A DNA stretch of 64,000 nt from contig VZSE01013263.1 in NCBI GenBank assembly GCA_013398275.1, positions 91,206 to 155,205 on the forward strand, read 5' to 3'. How positions within the stretch are numbered: the stretch's first letter is position 1; the number at the start of each line of letters is the position of its first letter. This document shows positions 47,719 to 59,290 of the stretch, in pieces. Source of the stretch: Promerops cafer (lineage: Eukaryota; Chordata; Aves; Passeriformes; Nectariniidae). The translations under genes and the position numbers were made by a program. A model generated the notes under the pieces. The model did not search any database. It was not told where the DNA came from and worked only from the letters and a program-made list of their open reading frames with translations.

Positions 47719-49561
47719 ATGGGAAGCTCTTCCTCAACACCAGATCCAGGTATGTTATTTTTTAAGGAATTTCCTTAGCTGCAGTGTTGCTGCCTGAGGT
47801 GATGTCCTGGCCCGGGGGCTGCTGTGGGGAAGGCTCAGAACTGGCGGTGTTTGGGGAAGAACTGCATGGCTGCCAGAGGCTGCCTGGCAGAGTCATTATC
47901 TGAATGGCAGAATTTTCCTGTCTGGTGGTTCCACTTTCAGACAGACTGCACAGACACAGCCCTCCATGTGGTTCTAGTTGCTTGTAGTACTACTGGAGAA
48001 ATTTGCACGTTTTAAAACAAGCTTGTGATTATTCTTTTTCTATTGCAGTTGCACCAGAACCTATTTCCACTACTACCACTGTCCCCAGCACTGTCCCTAC
48101 CACCGTCCACACCCCTACAGTTGATTTCAAAGATGCAGAAGTCAGATGCTGGATTAATAAGTAAATGCTGCACCTTTATTTCCTGATTGCAAACCCAGAG
48201 TTCCCTGAGACTGCAGCCTTCTTCTGCAGGGGAAGAGTTATATATCACATATTTAACGTGTTGGAGGGTTAAAATTTGGTTAGAATTGCCTACTCTGTGC
48301 ACTGCATGGGTGATTCCTAGAGATGCTCAATGCAGATACACACGTTAATCTCATGGGGCTGGGGATAAATGTTACACTCCACAAAGTTTGGTGAATTTGA
48401 GCACTGCTTGTACTCCAATCCCTCTGTTGAAACTGGGGATTCTGACAGGATTTTCTGTGTATCAACAGCCATGAAATACTGTACATGTCACTGGCCTTCA
48501 TCTCTGGCATCCTCCTGACTGTCCTGGTTTTTGCAATCATCTTCCTCTTCAGGAAAAGTGAGTGACACAGTCGAGGGCATAACAGCAGTGACAGTGACTT
48601 CAGAAGTTACTTAGAAAGTGGCTCAAGCAATGTCTGCCTTGAATAACTCTGTGTTGATGAGCAGCTCATCTGTGGCAGTAACTCCTCATGAATCATCCCA
48701 GCGGTGTTTTCAGGGAAGAATTAACTGTGCTGCTGATGAGTTGTGGGGGTTTTTGTTGGTTGTGGGTTTTTCTCACTCTAATCCTGGCTGCACTGAATTC
48801 CTCAGTCCCTTTCATCCTGGCCACTTCCAACAGGTGGGCAGGGACTGGGCAGCCCAAAGTGCCACTTTGTTGTGCAGGTCTGTGACAGAGGTTACACATC
48901 ACCTGTCACCACTCTCCAGCCTCCCTTGCGCTGCTGTCTCCAAACACAGTGCAAACAGCTGAGACTGGGATCCCTTTCCTTCCTAGGTTATAAGAAATCC
49001 CACCAAAATTTACAAGAGGAAACCTTCTCCCAGATGGCAGCTGAGGAATCTCTTAGGGACACCCAGGTAAATGTCACAAGTGTCATTTCTAAGGCTTTAT
49101 GCAGATATTTCACATTCTTGACAGTGTGGTAAATATTAATTTGGGGTGGGAGGGAGAAAAGTCACTTTTGAGACTCAGCTGTTACTCAGTGGTTCTTTTG
49201 ACAAGGAACTTCAGGGGTTCTGGGGTTTAACTACTGTCTAGGCAGGTTAGGAGAAATCTTTTTAAAGGGGAAGCATTTCTGCAGTTTTCATCTATGATAT
49301 TAACTCTTTGGAAGCCCCTAAAGGAGACTTTACCCAGAACCCTGAGCCAGACTGACCAGTGGGATGAACCAGCATTTACCAGTTTCCCCATGCAGGGACA
49401 GGCTGTTTATGGTGTGGAGGACAAGTTAGAAGTGGGAAATCCCTGCTGACCTGCAGTGCTTGTGCACACTCTAATGTCTGTGGCTTCTCTCACATCCCCA
49501 GAATGAAGTGACCTACAGCACTCTGGTCTTCCAGCGGGGCAGGACACCACTGCCTGTGTGA
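47719..49561 (+). CDS. C1orf162: C1orf162 orthologue, small single-pass membrane protein
   Basis: Five exons (47719-47749, 48049-48160, 48469-48557, 48987-49066, 49502-49561) give 123 residues. Order: MGSSSS start; a Thr/Pro-rich, probably O-glycosylated stalk (residues 15-35, STTTTVPSTVPTTVHTPT); a transmembrane segment at about 53-75 (YMSLAFISGILLTVLVFAII); the basic stop-transfer FRKSYKKSH; and a tail with VTYSTLVF (residues 107-114). There is no cleaved signal peptide. The gene sits between ATP5PB and ADORA3, as human C1orf162 does, and the TM plus juxtamembrane block (ILLT...FLFRKSYKKSH) resembles it. The human gene is leukocyte-expressed and its function is unknown. The tail tyrosine fits VxYxxL, an ITIM consensus. 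Confidence 0.82.
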
Positions 49562-49579
49562 TGAGGAAGTTCCAGATGA

Positions 49580-49585
49580 AATAAA
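49580..49585 (+). terminator. C1orf162: Candidate C1orf162 polyadenylation signal
   Basis: AATAAA 18 bp past the stop. This is very close, so a more distal site is possible. Confidence 0.45.
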
Positions 49586-49910
49586 AATATTCCCACTTTC
49601 TGGACATCAAAAGCCACGAGGATGTTACACCAAGGCCTGCCCTGGGAATGCCCCCATGCCCTCTGTAACAGAGCTCTTTTTGTAGTTATGACAGGAAATT
49701 GTCTCCTGTTCCAAACTGGCTGCCAACGGCTGTGGGTAAATGGAGAGCTTCTATACAGGATTTCCTCATCTGTAGAAATCTCCCTGCCCTTGTAAAGTTT
49801 CCATTTATGAGAACTGCCAGAGAGAATTGAGATATGAAAATGTTTCTCTGCATCTATCCACATCTGTGCCCTTGTGTTTCCCTTTTCTATCACCAACTTT
49901 AACATTTTCC

Positions 49911-49931
49911 TTTTTTTTTTTTTTTTTTTTT
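49911..49931 (+). repeat. T21 homopolymer
   Basis: Twenty-one consecutive T. Assembly length is unreliable at such runs. Confidence 0.9.
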
Positions 49932-51593
49932 GATTGCCAAGTGCTCTGCTTAGTTATTTTCTGTTATTGAAGCAATGATAATGAAATGTTTGGATGCAAA
50001 TCTCTGCTTCCTGGTTGGGTCCCATAAAAGAAATGTACAATCACAGTGTGACAGCCAAAATCTCTGGAAACGTTCATTCACATGCTATTACCCACAGTGT
50101 TCTAAGTACGGTGTAAAAATCGTTTCCTTTTCACGGACGGGGATGGTTTCCCACGGGCGGCTGTGCCGGAGGAGCCGGGCTGGAGGTGCCGCCTGATGGC
50201 AGCACCCGGCCGGGGATGGGGCTGGCCGGGCTTCCTCGTGCTGCCTCCTGCGGTGCGTTCCAGCCCCGGACACCGAGCAGCGCTCCAGCCCCCTGCGCTG
50301 TCCTGCCGCCTCCTCCAGCAGCTGCTCAGCCTCGGGGGACCACTGAGAAGTGCGGCCAGACGCTCTGATGCTCTGAAATTTGGTGTGGTGGGTTTGGCCA
50401 CAGACTTTGCTCCTTGGTTTGCGGCTCTCTGCTCTCACCTCAGTCACGGCCGTTCCTTCAAGCTCTATTTAATAGAGAAAACGGGGAGAGCCTCCCTCCC
50501 TGGCCAGAAGGTGAGCTGTGGGCTGGGGTCCCTCGGGTGAGCACAGGGTCAGCTGGCTGGGGCTGCTCTGCTTTGCTCTCAGCCCTCTCTGTTCTTCCTC
50601 CATATCCCTGTGCCTCATTCCCCTGGAGTTTGCCCGGCAGCCTGCCAGGAATTTGGTGCAGTGTTGCTCCCTCTTCCCTCAATTTATCCAAAACACATCA
50701 GCAAAGTTCCCCGTGCATCATTCTAACAAATAACTTTCTGCTCTTTAGGTGGGACCTGTTTTTCTGCTGAAAGCAATCGGGCCATCAAAGCTCACAGGGG
50801 AGCCTGCAGCAAGTTCTGATATTCTTGTGCAGTGGCTTCCTTTGGCTCGTTTATTGACAGAGCTGAGCTGTGCAACTGGGCAGAGCTTTGGCCTGGGACA
50901 AGGGTTACCTCAGATAACAACTGAGATGCCTGATCTCAGCTAGAGGAGCAGATGCCAGCACTCTGTAAGATAAGGAACAGAATGATGCGCTGCTTTTTCT
51001 GCTTTTTCTAGACCACTTTTATTATTTGAAGATGGAGAAAAAGAGAGCCTGGCCTTTAACAGCCTCTTTTCAGTTTGACCCACGTTCCCCAAATACAGGC
51101 TGTGTCAGCTGTGCTCTAACAGTTACTGCAACTTCTGGGCCATCCCAGGCAGGACACTGACTGAAACTGGGCAGGTTTTTTTGATTCTCATGGGAGGACT
51201 CAGCAGGCCAAATTAATGTAAAATCTATCTACTATTTATTATTACTAATGAAAATGTGACAACACTGGCTGAAGCACGAACTGACCAGACTCAAGTTTAG
51301 TGTGAGTGGACAGACAAGACAAATGGTCTGAGAACAGCCAGTGAGCTTGTGAGCTGCTGGATTGTGAACAGCAAAGAACACATTCTGTTTTTCAATCAAC
51401 TCAGCCAATCCTCGTGTTAAAAAACCCCAAAACCTCCAACTAGACAAAATTTCCATCTTCTGTGTTTAGAAATTATATTACATAAAGACATATATTCACA
51501 CGCAGAGTGGCTTCAGATCCACAGGTTGCTGCAGTTTTCTTAGTAAGGACAGGTGGTTTATCAATGGTCTGGTACCCACTGGCAGGTGCAACC

Positions 51594-51599
51594 TTTATT
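51594..51599 (-). terminator. ADORA3: Candidate ADORA3 polyadenylation signal overlapping the stop codon
   Basis: TTTATT on + is AATAAA on -. Its first base is the last base of the TAA stop. Another TTTATT at 51235-51240 would give a more ordinary 360-bp 3' UTR and is the likelier site. Confidence 0.3.
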
Positions 51600-53413
51600 T
51601 ATGACTGTGGGTCTGTTGATTGCTCTGTAAGAGCTGGGTCTGGTTTTTTGCACAGGATATAGGTCCTTAAAATTAAAAGGTACGTGGTTTTGAACTTCTT
51701 TATCTTGTAGGCATAGACAATGGGGTTCATGGCAGAATTGGCATGGGATAAGAGGATTGCCAAGTATATTAAATACGGGGGGATCTGAGACTCAGGGTAA
51801 AAATAGGAAACGCAGTTTATAATGCACAGAGGCAGCCAGGAGATTGCAAACAGGAAGAGAACAAGTGCAAGAGACTTGGCTGTCTTGAACTCCTGGCCAT
51901 AGAAAGCCCCAGCCCCTCTCACACCGGTCCCTTGGCTGAGCTTCGTGTGGATGATGTAGAAGATCTCGGCATACAGAGCACACATGATGAGCAGGGGCAC
52001 GAGGGTCCAGGTGAAGAAGCAGAAATACACCATGTAATCCATCCTCATGACGGAGATGAACTGGCACCTGAGGAGGCTGGAGCTCCTGGGGCCTGCCTTG
52101 TTCCAGCCAAACATGGGCACGAGCCCTCCCAGCAGGGACAGGGACCAGCACAGCCCCAGGGCCCACCAAACTCTCCTCTCCGTAGTGATTGTTTTATATC
52201 TGTAGGGGAAGAAATCCCAGGTCGTGTTAAAGAGAAGCATTTTCATGTAGTTAAGGATGAGCTCACCTGTTCAGGTACTGCAGGATCATTGTTAGAAAAT
52301 TAAGCATTAACTTTTTTTTGTGGGGAAACCAGATTTTATCTTGAGACTAGCCCCAACTCTTCATTTGTAACAGTTACTTTGCAGCATCAGTAAGAACTGC
52401 ACTTAAGTGCCCTTGTTTAAAATTGGATGTTTAATCTGTTTTATTTCTTGTTTCATTATGATCTTAGTTCTCCTCTTGTCAGGATATTGTTTTGCTGCTC
52501 TTGGCAGTCCTATCTTATTTCTTGGATCCGTTTGGTATACCTTCCTCTTTTTATTTGGTTCATGCCATTTGTAGGGCTAAAATTTATTCTTGAGCTTCAT
52601 GGGTCCTTTCCTATTATAAAATATGACTTCTTGGATGCTTGAGGTTATGCTTTGCTTTTCTAGCTTGTGTACTTTTCATTTAAATGTAAACAGTGAGTGA
52701 CATCAGTTAACTGCTAATAAGTTTGTTACTACTTTTGTATTTTCAGCAAATACTAAAAGGAATTTTATTTAAAAGACAAGCCTCAGAAACCTAAAAAAAA
52801 ATCTATAACAGCATCCTGTGCAATTAACCGAAGTGCTGAAAATTTAGCAGTCTGCCCACAGATGCATCATGTGACCAAATTCTCATCGGTGATAACACTC
52901 AAGAGCACCAAGCTGTTCATGAGCACCCCCGGGTCTCTGGAGAGCTCATCTCAGGTGGGCCTTGAGGCACAAGCATCCACTTCCAGTAATTAAAGGTTAG
53001 AAAGGAGGACAGAGGAGGCGGGGCAGAAGCTGGGCAGAGGAGCCCGAGCTGGGGCAGCCTCACCTGGTGGGCAGCTTGACTCGCAGGTACCTGTCGATGG
53101 CGATGGCCAGGAGGGACAGGATGGAGGCGTTGGTGAACACCACCATCAGGCAGCACATGAAGAGGCAGCTGTAGGCTGGCACGGTGATGCCCAGGCTCAC
53201 CACCACAGCCAGGGGCATGACCAGGAGCCCCACGGCGACGTCGGCCAGCGCCAGAGAGGCGATGAAATAGAGCGTCGTGTTCTGGGACGCCGCGCTCAGC
53301 CTCGCCACCCAGATCACCAGGATGTTGCCCAGCGTGGCAAGCAAAGCCACCAGGCACTCGGTGCCGATGTAAATCCCGTCCAGGCTGCTCAGGGCCAGGC
53401 TGCTGTTCGGCAT
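51599..53413 (-). CDS. ADORA3: Adenosine A3 receptor, complete, 2 coding exons
   Basis: Exons are 53413-53064 and 52199-51599. The intron splits an Arg codon right after the second intracellular loop start, the classic adenosine-receptor intron. The product has 316 residues (human 318). It is a class A GPCR that couples to Gi and binds extracellular adenosine. Seen: seven hydrophobic segments, an N-glycosylation site NSS at 3-5, DRY at 107-109, TM6 with W238 and N245 (equivalents of human W243 and N250), H269 in TM7 (SHANS), NPIVY at 275-279, and C300 in the tail as a palmitoylation candidate. The ECL2 cysteine followed by QFISVMRMDYMVYF is A3-type rather than A1 or A2. Residue 95 is Asn where human A3 has His. 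Confidence 0.96.
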
Positions 53414-55849
53414 CCTCAGCTGCTGCAGCTGCTCCTGCCCCGGCTGCAGCTGCGGAAGGAAACGCGGTCATCGCTGGCCACGTGTGGCATCTTCGGTGTC
53501 TGCTGCTCGCTTGTTCCAGAGGTTCTCCAGCATCCAAACCTCTGTGCTATTTCATGCCCTCAGCTGCAGCAATCTCAGCATCCAGGAACCCTTCTCCTCT
53601 CTGGAGACCCCTCCTGAAGCTCACTGCATCCCTTCAGCAGCCTCGAGTCACCAAAGTGCCTTGGGAAGCTGTTTTGAAAACGTGGGAAAGCTTCCACAGT
53701 CCTTCTTACCAGCAACTTACAGAGAAATAGTTTTACAGGTTCCTCTTTCAAGCTGTTTTAGAAGTGCAAAAATGTCAACAGCAGTTGGCTGCAAAGCAGC
53801 CACTTATCAGTCCAGTTAATCTCTGCAGTTACTGTCACAACTAAGGCAGCTCAGGGGTGTTGAAGGGGGCTGCATTAAAAAACTAAAGGCTCCTGGACAA
53901 AGGTCAGGACAGGGAGAGGTCACCCTGCCGTTCCCAGCATGGGGAAAACAGACTTGACTTGGGAAAAAATTAATTCCCAGTCAAATCAGAGCAGGATAAC
54001 GAGACAGAAAATTAAGTTGGAAAGGCAGAGGATGGGTGCTGGAGCAGAGGCTCCATCCTGTGAGAACGCCCTGACCCGGCTGGACCGGGCAGCTGGAGCT
54101 GGAGGATGGAGCTGCCCCTGTGCAAGGGGCGTTTGCAGCAGCGCTGGCACTGAACACTCTGGATCTGCCCATCTCTTTTCCTCCAAAGGCAGGTGCTTTT
54201 CCGTGGGGACACTGTGTCCAAGGGCAATGCCACCGAGCCCAGCTGGGGCCAAACCGGGGGAGTTCCACCCAGTACCCCCCGTTCCCACCAGGTTCCTGCC
54301 GGGGCAGGCACAAGGTGCTCTGATACTCTTCAGGTGCTTCCTCACCAGGCAGCATCTGTTTCCTGTCCTAAACATGACACAGCCAGGGTGCTGGGCTGCT
54401 GTGACTCCTCTGTCACCAAAGGAGGATGAGCCTTCTGCTGTCCCTGCCCCGCATGAGCACGGCTTTCCCTCTGCCCTGGGGTGCTGTGGGGGCTGCATCC
54501 CTTCCTCGGGCCCTGCATCCTCACTGCGGGGGCAGCCGGCCCTTCTCCCCCTGCCCTCCTTCAGCCCCGGGCTCCGGAAGCTCAGGGCCGGAGGCTCGTA
54601 CGGCTGGCAAAGCACTGAACGCTCCCGGCACGGAGGAGCCAAGCGGGGCCGGAGCGTGGGCTCCGGAGCAGCTCGGCGCGCCCCAGCCCTGCCGCTGCTG
54701 CCGGCCGGCTGGGAGGCAGCGGCTGGAGGCTTCGGGGCAGATCAGGATCCCAAGGTGGATTTTTAGATCCCGCCATTGAGCTGAGGCGGCAGAGCCTGCA
54801 GCGGAGGCGGCTGCAGGAGCAGCCCGTGCCGGGCAGGCTGGGACCAGAGCTGGGCCAGGCCCGTGTGGCAGAACCCGGGGATGTCACAGTGAGATGGGGT
54901 TAAAGGCTTTCGGATCCCGGTCCCCGAGCAAACCCGATGGTTTTGCCATTTAAAGGCTGTACTCGGCTTGCTCGTTTCTTGGATGGCTCCAGCGAAAGGC
55001 TTCCAGCTATTCCCGAGGGATCCTCCTACATCCTGGTGAGATAAGGATCAGGAAGGGAAGGTCTCTGCAATCTCAGCTGCGGCTTTGAGCACAGATTCCC
55101 TTTTCACTTTGGGGGTGGAGGGGAGGAGAACAAATTTGCTAGGAAAAAAAAAATGTCTGAGTGACACACAGTAAAAAAAATATCCCCCAACAATGATCTT
55201 ATCCTGTGAGTCAACAGCAGCCACGTCTGCCTTTGTTCTGGTGGGGCCGTAAAACACTCGCAGGGAGGACAGAGCAGCCCCCTCCGGGCCCTGCCTGGCA
55301 CCCCGCTGGGGTCCCGGCGGTCCCGGCTGTCCCCGAGCCTGCTCACACAGCGCCAGGCTGTCCCAGCCACAGCCACCCTCCTTGCTTTGGGACATCAGTG
55401 GCATCTTTCCTTACGTCCCAGCAGCTTCTGCTCCTGTGCCAGGAGGTGGGGAGGAGTTTTCTTCTGGATTTCAAAATTTAATATTTACTTTATAGGAAAT
55501 AAACCTCAAGCAACTCATAAACCAAGCAGTGGCGAGTTCTGTCCTGGCTCTTCCCTGCCTGGGAAGGAAGTGAAAGCAAGGCAGAGAGAGGATGTGAATG
55601 TGGAGCAGAATCACATCTGGTGTGACAGAGTGATTGTGGGCTAGTGAATTATGAGCCAGAATGAGAGGCTGGAGCCTGGTGTGGGGGACAGCATCCTGTC
55701 ACTGCGCCTTTGTTTCCCCATCCATGGTAAAAGGAGGGTTAATCTGGTCTACACAGACCTGGGAAGGGCTGGACAGGAGCAGAACCCTTTTGGTTTCCCT
55801 CTGAAACTCCCCATTTGGGATTTTTTTCCCTGTCCCTCCTATGGGGGCA

Positions 55850-55877
55850 CAGTGATGTTGGAAAGCCAACATCACTG
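55850..55877. repeat. Perfect 12-bp inverted repeat with 4-base loop
   Basis: CAGTGATGTTGG (55850-55861), loop AAAG, CCAACATCACTG (55866-55877). Confidence 0.9.
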
Positions 55878-57457
55878 AAGAAAAACCTGAAGAAACCCCT
55901 CCTCTGGCACCCACACAGCTGTGCTGAAAGGCAAAGTTCACTGTCCTTAGAATGCAGGGTTGGTTCCAAAGATGATTTCAACTGCTGTCAAGAGCAAATT
56001 GTCAGAGGAGAATCAGATCTGGAAAGCTCTTCTTCCCTTCCACGTCCCATTCCTGAGCTTGAACCGTGCTGGGGCTCGGATTCTCCTGTGGCTTTGGATT
56101 CCAAACCCGCCGAGCCCGGGAGTGAGTTGAGTGTTTGCTGGTCCTGCCGAGCTCGTCGGGCAGTGCAGGGCCCGCGTGGGAGGAGCTGGGGCTGTCAAAC
56201 CAGTACGGCCCAGCGGCTTCGCTGGGCAGACGGGTGGGATGCAGCAGCCGGAGCTTCCAAACCGCTCCCGTTTGCCACCCCTGGAATTCCAGGTACAAAC
56301 AGGGCAGGAGCGCAGGGCCAGGGGCTTGGGCAAATTACATTTTTGTGTGTTTTTAAAATGAGTTGCATGATAACAGGAGTTTTCCACAGTTTTCTGTGGG
56401 TGTGGCTGTGGCGTGGGCGCAGCTGCAGCCCGGGCAGAGCAGCTGGCACAGGACCCCGTTTGATGCCCGCGGAGCAGCCATTCCCGGGCTATCCAGTTCC
56501 TCCTGCCCCGGGCTGCTCCTGCCTCGCAGCACCCGGGGCTGGGAACGAACGGAGTCACGCCGGCTCTTCTCGGCTGACTGGGGAAATGCAGCTTTTGGGA
56601 ATATTTTATTCCCAGAGCTGCTTTCCCAGCTTGTGCAGAGCGGTGCAGAGCCATCCCCCAGCAGAACGGAGAGCCACCTCCTGCGTGAGAGGAGAGGAAA
56701 TCACCTCGGGTTGTGGTTCACAGCCTCTCTGGCCCTGCCAGGCCCTGGGAAGTGACAGCAGACCTGGGATCCCACTGGAGACTCCTCTGCACAGCACAGG
56801 AGTTTCCATCCTCGCTCTTCATTAGAGACCATTTTAAAATGCCATGAAAATGGCATACAATAAATCCTGGGGAGATGAAAGGGAGGTTTGAGCTGGCAGG
56901 AGGTTCTTTAGAGAGGCTCTATTTACACAAATTGTCTGGCTGACAGGAGAGAAACTGTTTTGACATTTTATAAACTCTTCCACTGATAATTTTGCATCTC
57001 AGTACAGCAAGACTGGGGGAGGCAGGACAGGGTGAAACAACAAAGCCAAGGTCCTGAGCTCCCTTCCCAGCTCTTATTTTTGAACACCAGCAAATTCTTT
57101 AACTGCAAAGCACTGCAAAAGCAGCCTTTCTCTGAAAAGAAAGGGAGGAAAGTGCCATTATCTCACTGATGAGCATCCTCAGGAGGGAACAAGTCAGCTG
57201 GCACAGGCAGCACCCACTGCCACTGCCCTGCCTGTCCCTGGGGTGTAAAACCCATTTAGCAGCTTCTCCAAATCAGTTTGTCTCCAACAAGGGTTGAGTG
57301 GACACTGCCAGAAATGTGTGGCTCCATCAGCTACAATAAATAGATGTGGTTGATACGCTGAGTTACTCTGAATTTTGAGTGTTTAGTGGCATCTCAGGCT
57401 ACAAATGTCCCAGATTAAATGAATATTGCCAAGGTATTTCCTAAGATTCCTAAGATT

Positions 57458-57545
57458 TTGGGTTATCCTGTGCAGGGCCAGGAGTTTGATTGATGATCCT
57501 TGTGGGTCCCTCCCAGCTCAGGATATTCTGTGCTTCTATGAATAT
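57458..57545 (+). mobile_element. CR1-like 3' remnant
   Basis: 'AGGAGTTTGATTGATGATCC' then 'GGGTCCCTCCCAGCTCAGGA' and 'ATTCTGTGCTTCTATGAA', ending in the CR1-type octamer tail (TTCTRTGM). Confidence 0.8.
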
Positions 57546-58959
57546 CTTGCTGTAATTTATTTATGAATCATGACTCACTCTCTGACTGGCATTCGTGGAC
57601 TAATTCATCATTGTCAGCATGACTGGGGTGGGGGGGGAGCTTATATTTCCTCTGGATGTCTTTTAAGTGCTTTTTTCCTGCCTTTATTTCCCTAATCAAA
57701 CCAAGATCTTATTTATAGTGCTGCCGTTTGTGTCTGGGTAAGCCCAGAGTGGCCCCAATGGCTTAACAGGATTTATTTACTCCAGCCTTACCCGGGTGCA
57801 AGGAACAGAGGGATTTGGTCCCGTGGCTGCACTAATCCTCTCGCAGGTGGAAGCAGAGGCTTTCCCCTGAGGAACAGGAGTTCCAAATGAAGGAATGAAA
57901 CCCCTCGGGCCCTTGGGAAGGGGGAAGGAGCTGATGGCTCCAGACCAGAGGTGAGTGGTCCCAATCCCCACACAGGCTGATCCCACACAGGCTTCCACAG
58001 CTGCTTGCTCCCTCTGCCTTGGGCTCTGCAGGGAGGCTCAGTGATTGTTGCTGGGCCTTGGAGCAGAGAAGGAAGGAGGGAGGCTCAGTTCCCACCTCAC
58101 GCCGCGACACAGCGCCAAGGGCAGGCACACACCAAGGGCTGGCCAGGAAGGAAAGCCTTTGGGCCTTTCTTTGATCAAAGATGGACTGAAAACAAACCAT
58201 TTTCCAGGGAAAGGTGCCTGGAGTGTCCCCAGGAGCTCAGCTCCACCAACAGGAAGATGAGCTGGAGGCAGCCGGGCTCTGGCGGCTGGCACAGTCCAGG
58301 TTTGCCAGGGAAGCTCTTTAGGAAGGAAGCATTGTTTATACCTTTTTATTTTTAATGTATGTATATTTGGATCCAACCTTTTCCATGATGCATGGCAGAA
58401 ATCAAGGCCTCTTTTGTTCTACAATTAATTCAGAGATGGTTTTGGCTCCTTAGCAAAAAAAAAAAAGGAATTTATTTTTCCTAACAACAAAACACAGAGC
58501 TCTCATTGCTGTAGAAAACTGTTTTGTTAATGACACTTATTGCCAGGATTGCTGCCCTGATTTGGGGGGAAATAAAGTATTCTTAAATACTTGCTGCAAG
58601 TTTGGGAGCCTCACAGTGACGTATCTGGAGTTTGCCCCTAAGATTTGTCTGAAGGAATCACAACACTGCAGTGGAGGGGAATTTAAGCTGAGCGTGTTTC
58701 CAGGTAAATAATGACACCACGCCCCTGCTCCTGGTGTGAGGGGGGGGTCCAGCACTGCCCTTGTGCAGCCCTGCGAGGGGCTGGCACAGCCCCCGCGGGT
58801 TTTGCTGAAGAAGCAGCATGGGAAACGCACGTCTGGAAGGACGGGGAGATAGAAAGTGTTATTGTTTCCATCTCCTCAGCTCCTCGTCACTTCCACTCCG
58901 ATCCAAACACGTGCGGGATGGAACTGCTGAGCTGGGCTTTGCTCGTTTGGCAGCCGGGA

Positions 58960-59290
58960 ATGAAATCTCTGCCCCTCAAGGTTTCCATGCGGGGCTGGAG
59001 CAGGGAGAGCCCGGGGCCGCCAGGAGCGGGGCCGGAGCGAGCAGGGCGTGGGGAGGGCACGGCTGCCGGGGCACGGAGTGACCCATCCCCGGGACAGCCA
59101 GCGCCCGAGAGCCCCTCCGGCGTCCTAGCAGAGGCAGCGGCGCCTCGGGAAGCGTCGGGAGAGCGGCGAGCAGCCCGCGGCTCGGCCAGCCCAGCCCGGG
59201 GGCTGGAGCCGAGCTGAGCTGCCCCTCGTCCTGCGCAGGGCCGGGCACGGAGCAGCGCTCGGCGGTGGCCGCGGCCATCGGGGGCAGCCC
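58960..59290. promoter_or_regulatory. CpG-rich patch, candidate promoter
   Basis: Dense CpG, flanked by ordinary sequence. In the human order the next promoter to the right of ADORA3 is that of RAP1A, so this or the patch at 59.80-60.24 kb could be its CpG island. No transcript feature confirms it. Confidence 0.35.

Larger units (their letters stand above)
49562..51590. other. Intergenic between convergent C1orf162 and ADORA3
   Basis: It contains a T-homopolymer at 49911-49931 and a GC-rich patch at 50120-50370 with compositional open frames on both strands. No gene was recognised. TMIGD3, which shares this locus with ADORA3 in mammals, was looked for and no immunoglobulin-domain exon was seen. 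Confidence 0.45.
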
